From an uncultured Eubacteriales bacterium (GTDB taxonomy: Bacteria > Bacillota > Clostridia > Oscillospirales > Oscillospiraceae): 5,759 nt of DNA. The stretch is from positions 1 through 5,759 of the forward strand of contig ONVR01000149.1 of the NCBI GenBank assembly GCA_900321335.1, given 5' to 3'. Below are positions 1 through 4,649 of the stretch, piece by piece. The translations under genes were made by a program, and so were the position numbers. The notes below the pieces were generated by a model. It saw nothing but the letters and a program-made list of their open reading frames with translations, was not told where the DNA came from and did no database searches. The number at the start of each line of letters is the position of its first letter. The first letter of the stretch is position 1.

Positions 1-725
1 CCACCGTCCAGGGTCTTCATGGCGTACTGGAAGCCCTTATGAAGGGGACCGACGAGGCAATCCTTGCTCACACGCACATCCTCCAGGACAACGTCGCTGG
101 TGGGATAGCCCATGATGCCCATCTTGTTCTCGTGCGCGCCGCAGGAAACGCCGGGGAGCTTCATGTCAACGATGAACATGGAGATGCCGCGGGAGCCCTT
201 GGCGGTCAAATCGGTCTTGGCAAACACAACGCACCAGTCAGCCATGGGAGCACCGGAGATGAAGGTCTTACGGCCATTGAGGATAAAGTCGTCGCCGTCC
301 TGAACAGCGGTGGTGGTGGTTCCGCCCGCGTCGGAGCCGGCGCCCGGCTCGGTCAGAGCAAATACGATGATCTTGTCGCCCTTGGCAACAGGGGGCAGGT
401 ACTTGGCCTTCTGCTCGTCGTTGCCGGCCAGCATCAGAGGACCGCCGCCCAGGGAGTTGGAGGTGTTGGCGTAAACAGACAGCACACAGTCGACCCGGGC
501 AAACTCTTCGATCATCAGGCAGTACGTCAGATAATCGGAGCCGGAGCCGCCGTATTCCTTGGGAATACGGATACCGGTAAAGCCGTATTTCGCCATCTTC
601 TTGAAGATCTCCCAGTCAAACTCGCCGGTCTGATCCAGTTTGTCCTGCAGTTCCTTGGTGAATTCGGTTTCTGCGAACTCACGGAACAGTTTCTGCTGCA
701 GGGCATGCTTTGTGTCTAAAATCAT
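1..725 (-). CDS. Acyl-CoA dehydrogenase, Bcd-like, N-terminal part (3' end outside the window)
   Basis: FAD-dependent acyl-CoA dehydrogenase, expected to oxidise or reduce the alpha-beta bond of a short acyl-CoA in the cytoplasm together with an electron-transfer flavoprotein. About 241 codons are visible. The helical N-terminal domain has a KEYGGSG stretch at residues 56-62. The family signature FALTEPGAGSDAGG is at 122-135, followed by LNGRKTFISGAP (149-160) and MGIMGYPTSDVVLEDVRV (202-219), which line the FAD and substrate pocket. The visible end, GFQYAMKTLDGG, resembles butyryl-CoA dehydrogenases. The catalytic Glu and the C-terminal helical domain (roughly 140 residues in this family) lie beyond position 1. 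The ATG at 725 is preceded by a perfect AGGAGG 7 nt upstream. Arginine codons favour CGT here, unlike the CGG-rich neighbours, which suggests high expression. Family assignment is firm. The substrate (butyryl-, acrylyl-, arylacryloyl-CoA or other) cannot be decided. Confidence 0.95.
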   Translation of the reverse strand, partial: MILDTKHALQQKLFREFAETEFTKELQDKLDQTGEFDWEIFKKMAKYGFTGIRIPKEYGGSGSDYLTYCLMIEEFARVDCVLSVYANTSNSLGGGPLMLAGNDEQKAKYLPPVAKGDKIIVFALTEPGAGSDAGGTTTTAVQDGDDFILNGRKTFISGAPMADWCVVFAKTDLTAKGSRGISMFIVDMKLPGVSCGAHENKMGIMGYPTSDVVLEDVRVSKDCLVGPLHKGFQYAMKTLDG

Positions 726-732
726 AAGTGTT

Positions 733-738
733 CCTCCT
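733..738 (-). promoter_or_regulatory. Ribosome binding site of the acyl-CoA dehydrogenase
   Basis: AGGAGG on the minus strand, 7 nt before the ATG at 725. It is the only perfect Shine-Dalgarno core found in the window and it fixes the start of the dehydrogenase. Confidence 0.9.
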
Positions 739-751
739 GTACGAATTTTCT

Positions 752-799
752 TTTGCAAAGGACAAAATGCGCATACGAATCAAGCCCTTTGCAACAAAG
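752..799 (-). promoter_or_regulatory. Acyl-CoA dehydrogenase leader with competing inverted repeats
   Basis: Seen directly: CCTTTGCAA (786-794) and TTGCAAAGG (753-761) form a perfect 9-bp inverted repeat. CTTTG-caa-CAAAG (787-799) forms a 5-bp hairpin that uses most of the same bases, so the two structures exclude each other. TTTGCAAA (752-759) and ATGCGCAT (767-774) are also perfect 8-bp palindromes. All of this lies between the predicted promoter and the ribosome binding site. It could be an RNA leader with alternative folds or a set of protein operators. The sequence does not decide, and it matches no riboswitch I recognise. Confidence 0.4.
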
Positions 800-817
800 A
801 TACAAACGCTCAAACCT

Positions 818-823
818 ATTATA
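818..823 (-). promoter_or_regulatory. Probable -10 element of the acyl-CoA dehydrogenase promoter
   Basis: A perfect TATAAT on the minus strand in an AT-rich stretch, about 93 bp upstream of the ATG, predicting a leader of about 85 nt. No good TTGACA-like hexamer lies 16-18 bp upstream; the best has about three matching bases. A promoter that depends on an activator is therefore possible. Confidence 0.5.
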
Positions 824-833
824 AATCATATTT

Positions 834-858
834 TGAAATAATGAATTCTTTTGTTTCA
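834..858. promoter_or_regulatory. Imperfect dyad between the divergent promoters, candidate operator
   Basis: TGAAA (834-838) and TTTCA (854-858) are inverted around a near-central GAATTC (843-848), giving a 25-bp imperfect palindrome. It lies where a -35-bound activator of the leftward promoter would sit and just upstream of the rightward -35. It could bind the adjacent LuxR-type regulator; this is inference. AT-rich DNA gives such dyads by chance fairly often. Confidence 0.3.
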
Positions 859-867
859 TACTTTTTC

Positions 868-896
868 TTGCAATTATTCATGTTTCGTGCTAAATT
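868..896 (+). promoter_or_regulatory. Candidate promoter of the LuxR-type regulator gene
   Basis: TTGCAA (868-873), a 17-bp spacer, then TAAATT (891-896). Each hexamer matches the sigma-A consensus at 4 of 6 bases. It lies about 115 bp before the regulator ATG, so the leader would be about 107 nt, with a GC-rich 3' half. Moderate support only. Confidence 0.4.
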
Positions 897-1010
897 ATTC
901 GGTAGACAGTACATAAAAAACGGTATTTTTCATTTTTTTCCATTCGTCGACAGCGTTCCTGGAGCGGCGGGGGAAACGATCCATTACCGGAGAAAACACG
1001 GGGGTATTTT

Positions 1011-1784
1011 ATGAGCAACGCACTGTTTGATTACGAATGGCAATTTCTGATCCAGCTGATCTCGCGGGTGACGTACTGTTCCAGCTATAACGAAACCTGC
1101 GAAACACTGCTGCAGCAGCTGAAAACGCTGATTCCCTTCAATACGGCGGTGGTGTTCCGCACGGGCCGGGAAAACGGCCAGGCGGTGATCGGCAATCCCA
1201 TTTCCTACGACGTGGATAATAAAAGCGCCGATCACTCCCGCTTTATCAACGGAGACTATCCCCGGTGGTCGGAGTTTATCATGGCCTCCTACAGTATGGT
1301 CTTCCGGCAGAGCGATCTGATTGCCCCGGCCAAGTGGGACAGGACCCGGGTCTACCGGGATATCTGGCTGCCACAGAATATCTACTGGGGACTGTTTGCT
1401 TCCATTGTGGCAAAGGACACGCCCATGGTGATCATCGGTCTGTTCCGGGATAAGAAGGACGAGGATTTTTCGGCCCGGGACATCTACCTGCTCAATACGC
1501 TCAAGGATCCTCTCGAGCGGAAATTTTACACCATGCTGGAAGGAAAGGCCGCCGCGGGGGCGGGGGTTTCCTTCAATAAGATCGGAAAGGCGGCTGCCAA
1601 ATACGGGCTTACCAAGCGGGAGACGGAGATCGTCACCCTTGTCTGCGCCAGCAAATCCGGCGAGGAGATCTGCGGCCAGCTATTCATTACCCCGGCGACC
1701 CTGAGCAAGCATCTGTCCAATATCTACGCCAAGACCAGTGTGCGCAACCGCACCCAGCTGTTTGCCCTGTTCAACGAGGGATGA
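1011..1784 (+). CDS. LuxR/GerE-family transcriptional regulator with N-terminal GAF-like domain
   Basis: DNA-binding regulator of 257 residues. The C-terminal GerE helix-turn-helix spans about 198-255. It starts with the typical GLTKRETEIVTLV (199-211) and ends with the recognition region ITPATLSKHLSNIYAKTSV (226-244) followed by RNRTQL. Residues 10-175 form one alpha/beta domain with hydrophobic strands such as TAVVFR (45-50) and MVIIGLFR (139-146), consistent with a GAF-like sensor. No receiver-domain phospho-acceptor pattern and no membrane segment are visible, so it looks like a one-component cytoplasmic regulator. The start at 1011 has only a weak G-rich element (1000-1004) 6 nt upstream. 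It is divergent from the acyl-CoA dehydrogenase and likely controls it and/or itself. The ligand is unknown. No obvious terminator follows; the next gene has its own promoter 24 bp downstream. Confidence 0.85.
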   Translation: MSNALFDYEWQFLIQLISRVTYCSSYNETCETLLQQLKTLIPFNTAVVFRTGRENGQAVIGNPISYDVDNKSADHSRFINGDYPRWSEFIMASYSMVFRQSDLIAPAKWDRTRVYRDIWLPQNIYWGLFASIVAKDTPMVIIGLFRDKKDEDFSARDIYLLNTLKDPLERKFYTMLEGKAAAGAGVSFNKIGKAAAKYGLTKRETEIVTLVCASKSGEEICGQLFITPATLSKHLSNIYAKTSVRNRTQLFALFNEG

Positions 1785-1807
1785 ACGCGATCTTCCTCCG
1801 AATCGCA

Positions 1808-1836
1808 TTGACAGAAATCCTGCAATCAGGTACAAT
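1808..1836 (+). promoter_or_regulatory. Near-consensus promoter of the ThyA-like gene
   Basis: TTGACA (1808-1813), a spacer of exactly 17 bp, then TACAAT (1831-1836): 11 of 12 consensus bases. The predicted transcript starts near 1843, giving a leader of about 25 nt. This short space excludes a riboswitch and argues for strong, largely constitutive transcription independent of the regulator gene upstream. Confidence 0.85.
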
Positions 1837-1853
1837 AGCTTCAAACGAGAAAA

Positions 1854-1861
1854 GGCGGTGA
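1854..1861 (+). promoter_or_regulatory. Ribosome binding site that supports a TTG start
   Basis: GGCGGTGA, one base from the ideal GGAGGTGA and preceded by AAA, lies 6 nt before the TTG at 1868. Together with the promoter at 1808-1836 it selects this TTG over the internal ATG at 1991, which would remove the first 41 residues. Confidence 0.75.
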
Positions 1862-1867
1862 ATCCCC

Positions 1868-2605
1868 TTGGAAGAAGTATTCGTAACCGGCAAGACGCTT
1901 CCGGCGGCATATCATCAGGCGCTGACCAGCCTGCAGCAGGCGCCTGTCATTCCCTGTCCCGACTGGAATACCAACCAGAAGGAGGTCACCATGACCTTCG
2001 TGGTGGAGCAGCCCCTCTGCGAGCCCATGATTTCCCGGCTCTTTTACGGGGACCCCAGAAGTCTGGAGCAGTACCGGCAGGAGATGCTCGACGGCATTAT
2101 GGACTTTGAGATCGACCGGGGAAACTGGGTGTATACCTATCATTCCCGGTATGCCAACCAGTATGGGTTTATTCTCGACGAGCTCCGGCGCAATCCTTAC
2201 TCCCGCCGGGCTGTTATGGATATCCGCACCCCGGATGACATGGGCAGCGACGACCCCGCCTGCTGGCAGCACGCCCAGTACTTTATCCGGGAGGGGAAGC
2301 TCCACTGCAAAATCCTCTTCCGGTCCAACGACGCCTGTAAAGCGGCGTATATGAACGCCTTTGCCCTGATCATGCTGCAAAAGCGGATCGCCGACGCCCT
2401 TGGCGTACAAATGGGGACCTACACCCACCGGGCCAACAGCTTTCACTGCTATGAGCGGGATTTTGACCTGCTCGACGGCTATATCGAGCGGATCCGGAGC
2501 GGAGAGAACCTGGTGTACGATTATACGGATGAGTGGGACGAGCTGATGGAGGCGGAACGGCCGGCCATTGCCGCCATGGTGCTGGAACAGAAGAATAAAG
2601 GATGA
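1868..2605 (+). CDS. Thymidylate-synthase-fold protein (divergent ThyA-like pyrimidine C5-methylase or hydroxymethylase)
   Basis: 245 residues from a TTG start. Landmarks of the ThyA family are in the right order: NWVYTYHSR (86-94, matching the VYGxQWR segment), NPYSRR with Arg113/Arg114 (phosphate-binding pair from the partner subunit), Cys132 in PACWQHAQYF (nucleophile, with Gln five residues on as in ThyA), RSND at 152-155 (phosphate and ribose contacts), Asn163 (the base-contacting Asn; Asp at this place is typical of dCMP hydroxymethylases), and HCY at 193-195. ThyA converts dUMP and methylene-THF to dTMP and DHF in the cytoplasm. Differences: the usual PPCH is PACW, the protein is slightly short, and the C-terminus is charged (EQKNKG) instead of the hydrophobic tail that closes the ThyA active site. 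The fold is well supported. The activity could be true thymidylate synthesis or modification of another pyrimidine nucleotide, as in MilA/BcmA-type CMP hydroxymethylases. It is monocistronic, with its own promoter and a following hairpin. Confidence 0.8.
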   Translation: MEEVFVTGKTLPAAYHQALTSLQQAPVIPCPDWNTNQKEVTMTFVVEQPLCEPMISRLFYGDPRSLEQYRQEMLDGIMDFEIDRGNWVYTYHSRYANQYGFILDELRRNPYSRRAVMDIRTPDDMGSDDPACWQHAQYFIREGKLHCKILFRSNDACKAAYMNAFALIMLQKRIADALGVQMGTYTHRANSFHCYERDFDLLDGYIERIRSGENLVYDYTDEWDELMEAERPAIAAMVLEQKNKG

Positions 2606-2606
2606 G

Positions 2607-2632
2607 AAAGGGAGCGCTTCGGCGCTCCCTTT
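2607..2632 (+). terminator. Hairpin after the ThyA-like gene with C(UUCG)G loop
   Basis: A perfect 11-bp stem (2607-2617 with 2622-2632) is closed by C(UUCG)G, an exceptionally stable tetraloop, starting 1 nt after the TGA. The U-tract is only the three T of the stem followed by AACAC, so termination may be incomplete and the hairpin may also protect the 3' end. No clear promoter is seen between here and the next gene, so read-through into the YitT gene is possible. Confidence 0.75.
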
Positions 2633-2685
2633 AACACGCTGATGGATAAAACCGCATCACGCGGGAAAAATAGACAACTGCGGAT

Positions 2686-2691
2686 AGGTGG
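2686..2691 (+). promoter_or_regulatory. Ribosome binding site of the YitT-family gene
   Basis: AGGTGG lies 5 nt before the ATG at 2697. It overlaps the in-frame GTG at 2688 that would otherwise be an alternative start, which favours the ATG. Confidence 0.6.
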
Positions 2692-2696
2692 AAAAT

Positions 2697-3563
2697 ATGA
2701 AAACAGACGGTTCAATCCGGAAAGTGGTCAAGCGGGTGTCGTTCATCGTTATCGCCGCGGCACTGATGGCCACAAATATCAATACCTTCGTCCATACGGG
2801 CGGCCTGTATCCCGGCGGCGCCACCGGCCTGACGGTTCTGATCCAGCGGGTGGGGGAGATGTACCTGCATGTAAAGCTGCCCTATACGGTGATCAATCTT
2901 GTGCTCAACGCCCTGCCGATCTACGTGGGATTTCGCTTTATCGGAAAAAAATTTACGGCGTATTCCTGTCTGATGATCCTGCTGACAAATCTGTTTACAG
3001 ACATTATGCCTGGATTTACCATCACCTATGACATTTTGCTTATCAGCATTTTCGGCGGGATGATCAACGGCTTTGCCATCAGCCTGTGCCTGATGGTGGA
3101 GGCAACCTCCGGGGGAACGGATTTTATCTCCGAATACCTGTCCATGCGCCGGGGAATCGACGCCTGGAACACGTCGCTGGTCATCAACGTGTTTATTCTG
3201 GCGGCGGCCGGACTGATTTTCGGATGGGATAAGGCCCTGTACTCCATCATTTTCCAGTTTCTTTCCACCCAGGTTATTCACATTTTCTATAAAAAGTATC
3301 GGAAAGAGACGCTGCTTGTGGTGACGAACCAGGCCGAACCCGTCTGTAAGGCGATCTTCGCAATCACAAACCACGGCGCTACGGTGATCCCGGCCAGCGG
3401 CGCTTACGCCCATGCCCAGCGAGACGTTGTATACTCTGTGATCTCCAGCACGGATACGGCCAAAACGGTCAACCGGGTCCGGCAGGTGGACCCGATGGCC
3501 TTTGTCAACGTGATCAAGACGGAACAGGTTTACGGCACGTTTTATCACCGGCCAACGGAATAA
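2697..3563 (+). CDS. YitT family (DUF161/DUF2179) integral membrane protein
   Basis: 288 residues. After a short basic N-terminus there are about six hydrophobic segments (roughly 14-30, 62-80, 87-103, 112-134, 160-176 and 180-197). They carry the family's glycine-rich motifs: GGLYPGGATGL at 35-45 in the first repeat and EATSGGTDF at 135-143 in the second. A soluble C-terminal domain (about 205-286) fits DUF2179, with HGATVIPASGAYA (226-238) and DPMAFVNVI (265-273). The protein sits in the cytoplasmic membrane with the C-terminal domain probably cytoplasmic. The family is common in Bacillota in several copies per genome, and its transport or sensing role is not established. The ATG at 2697 is chosen over the GTG at 2688 because of the AGGTGG site. 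No promoter was found in the 64 bp before it. It ends at a strong convergent terminator. Confidence 0.88.
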   Translation: MKTDGSIRKVVKRVSFIVIAAALMATNINTFVHTGGLYPGGATGLTVLIQRVGEMYLHVKLPYTVINLVLNALPIYVGFRFIGKKFTAYSCLMILLTNLFTDIMPGFTITYDILLISIFGGMINGFAISLCLMVEATSGGTDFISEYLSMRRGIDAWNTSLVINVFILAAAGLIFGWDKALYSIIFQFLSTQVIHIFYKKYRKETLLVVTNQAEPVCKAIFAITNHGATVIPASGAYAHAQRDVVYSVISSTDTAKTVNRVRQVDPMAFVNVIKTEQVYGTFYHRPTE

Positions 3564-3608
3564 AAAAGGAAGGATCCTGGACGGGAACGCTCAGGATCCT
3601 TCCTTTTT
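3563..3608. terminator. Bidirectional intrinsic terminator, 17-bp perfect stem
   Basis: 3563-3579 pairs perfectly with 3592-3608 around a 12-nt loop. Reading rightward the stem ends in TTTTT; reading leftward it ends in a run of six T. It serves the rightward YitT gene and the leftward amidohydrolase. The amidohydrolase stop codon (3607-3609) lies at the foot of the stem and the YitT stop (3561-3563) touches the other foot. Each arm holds the palindrome AGGATCCT. Confidence 0.93.
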
Positions 3609-4467
3609 ATTTCCTGCAAAAGCGATCTGCGACGGCAAGGGCGCCCCGCTGCAGATCTTCAGCGGTGTAGGGAGTATGATTCGTCAGATAGTCCAGTTCC
3701 TGGGCGGTGCAGGTATCCGGAAAAACACTGCCGGAGCCCGCGTCGCTGCCGCAGGCGACCAAACAGCCAAGGTCGTGGGCCCGATGCAGGGCGTCATAGT
3801 GTCCCCGGACGATCCGCTCTAAAATCGCGTCGGAAAAGGTGCTGTTACCCAGAAGGTTTGCAACAGGCGTGACGGTGGGGACCCATACGGCGCCTGTTTC
3901 CGCAAGAAGGCGTATACCTTCCTCGTCAATGTAGTATCCGTGCTCCAGAGAGTCGCACCCCGAGGCAAGGGCGTTTTTTATATGCTCTGCGCCGTTGCAG
4001 TGGGCCATGACCCGCAGCCCCAGGCCGTGGCAGTAGTCCACACAGAAAACCAGCTCTTCCATGGTCAGCGCACCCGGTGTCAGGACGCCGTAGGTGTGAA
4101 AGTCCATGATCCCGGTGACCATGAGCTTGATAAAATCCGCACCGGCATCTGCCGCCTCGTCAACCAATGCGCGAAATTCACCTGGATCGGAAAAAGCCCG
4201 TCCCAGAGCCTTTCCGTAGCATCCGGCTTTATGGATGGCAAAGCAGGGAGTTCTGTAGTCAATACCGTAAGCAGGGGCGGCCCGCTTGGCGTAAACGCAG
4301 GCGCCCATATTGTCTCCGCCGTCCCGGAAAAAAGTTACCCCCGCCCGGGCGTATTGGGCCAGGCGGCTGTCGATGACAGCGGTGAGGACGCCGCTCTGAT
4401 GCTGCCGGATGGCGTTTGTGAAATCTCGTCCGGAGAGAATGATGTGTCCGTGGCACTCGTAGGACAT
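3607..4467 (-). CDS. Amidohydrolase superfamily metal-dependent hydrolase, compact form
   Basis: 286 residues with the full binuclear-metal set of the imidazolonepropionase/prolidase-like branch. It has HGH at 6-8 (the HxH of strand 1), Lys114 in DFIKLMVTG (the probable carboxylated Lys), His156 in MAHCNGAEHI (154-163), His176 in LEHGYYID (174-181), and Asp242 in CGSDAG (239-244). The expected reaction is hydrolysis of an amide, cyclic amide or small peptide bond in the cytoplasm; the substrate is unknown. Relatives usually carry about 50-60 residues before HxH and more after the last Asp, together forming a beta-sandwich. Here HxH begins at residue 6 and only 44 residues follow Asp242. The short N-terminus is real: an in-frame TGA lies 11 codons upstream (4498-4500) and a ribosome binding site and promoter fit the ATG. 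The gene is monocistronic, convergent with the YitT gene and divergent from the folate gene. Confidence 0.85.
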   Translation of the reverse strand: MSYECHGHIILSGRDFTNAIRQHQSGVLTAVIDSRLAQYARAGVTFFRDGGDNMGACVYAKRAAPAYGIDYRTPCFAIHKAGCYGKALGRAFSDPGEFRALVDEAADAGADFIKLMVTGIMDFHTYGVLTPGALTMEELVFCVDYCHGLGLRVMAHCNGAEHIKNALASGCDSLEHGYYIDEEGIRLLAETGAVWVPTVTPVANLLGNSTFSDAILERIVRGHYDALHRAHDLGCLVACGSDAGSGSVFPDTCTAQELDYLTNHTPYTAEDLQRGALAVADRFCRK

Positions 4468-4473
4468 GGACTG

Positions 4474-4482
4474 ACCGCCTTT
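4474..4482 (-). promoter_or_regulatory. Ribosome binding site of the amidohydrolase
   Basis: AAAGGCGGT on the minus strand, 6 nt before the ATG at 4467. It carries the same C-for-A change as the sites before the ThyA-like and cyclo-ligase genes. Confidence 0.7.
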
Positions 4483-4499
4483 CTGTGATTCATAGCATC

Positions 4500-4529
4500 A
4501 ATATAGCCGTACCGTACCGGACTTGTCAA
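4500..4529 (-). promoter_or_regulatory. Promoter of the amidohydrolase gene
   Basis: On the minus strand: TTGACA (complement of 4524-4529), an 18-bp spacer, then TATATT (complement of 4500-4505). The -35 is perfect and the -10 matches 5 of 6 bases. The predicted transcript starts near 4493, leaving a leader of about 26 nt. The spacer holds a CCGTA tandem repeat (4507-4517). Confidence 0.8.
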
Positions 4530-4549
4530 GAAGGATCCGGAATGTCCGG
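4517..4549. promoter_or_regulatory. Inverted repeat flanking the amidohydrolase -35, candidate operator
   Basis: CCGGAC (4517-4522) and GTCCGG (4544-4549) are exact inverted copies 21 bp apart, with a further palindrome TCCGGA (4536-4541) between them. The left arm lies in the promoter spacer and the right arm upstream of the -35. A regulator could bind here, but the arms are short and the cognate protein is not identified. Confidence 0.25.
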
Positions 4550-4584
4550 CGGCTGGATGGGTTTTTGAATATCCCCATGACGTA

Positions 4585-4613
4585 TTGAAAAATAGATCGA
4601 ATTCCTGTAAAAT
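4585..4613 (+). promoter_or_regulatory. Promoter of the cyclo-ligase/dNTPase operon
   Basis: TTGAAA (4585-4590), a 17-bp spacer, then TAAAAT (4608-4613), each hexamer with 5 of 6 consensus bases. Transcription should start near 4620, about 30 nt before the ATG at 4650. This leader is too short for a folate riboswitch. Confidence 0.8.
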
Positions 4614-4634
4614 AGCCTGTGGAATAATTTGCGG

Positions 4635-4642
4635 AAAGGCGG
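4635..4642 (+). promoter_or_regulatory. Ribosome binding site fixing the cyclo-ligase start
   Basis: AAAGGCGG lies 7 nt before the ATG at 4650. The longer frame from a TTG at 4629 would place this site inside the coding region and leave its own start without one, so the ATG is preferred. Confidence 0.75.
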
Positions 4643-4649
4643 CGCAGAT

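Noticed and set aside
39..719. Long rightward open frame of 226 codons
   Set aside because: It is antisense to the acyl-CoA dehydrogenase, which has clear family motifs and a perfect ribosome binding site.
903..929. Alternative regulator promoter TAGACA / TATTTT
   Set aside because: The spacing is only 15 bp, and the pair at 868-896 has the standard 17 bp.
1841..2446. Leftward open frame of 201 codons antisense to the ThyA-like gene
   Set aside because: Mirror frame of a GC-rich gene; no motif, and the sense frame has conserved catalytic residues.
2688..2696. GTG start adding three residues to the YitT protein
   Set aside because: The AGGTGG site overlaps this codon and is correctly spaced for the ATG at 2697.
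2642..3031. Rightward frame starting at ATG 2642, 129 codons
   Set aside because: Overlaps the YitT gene in another frame, has no ribosome binding site and gives an Arg/Asp-rich translation without motifs.
2712..3548. Leftward open frame of 278 codons antisense to the YitT-family gene
   Set aside because: His/Arg/Asp-rich translation without recognisable motifs, while the opposite strand encodes a coherent membrane protein.
4629..4649. TTG start extending the cyclo-ligase by seven residues
   Set aside because: The extension contains the ribosome binding site AAAGGCGG; family proteins begin near the basic helix, as with the ATG at 4650.
4614..4649. Possible folate riboswitch before the cyclo-ligase gene
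   Set aside because: The predicted leader is only about 30 nt, too short for any known THF riboswitch.
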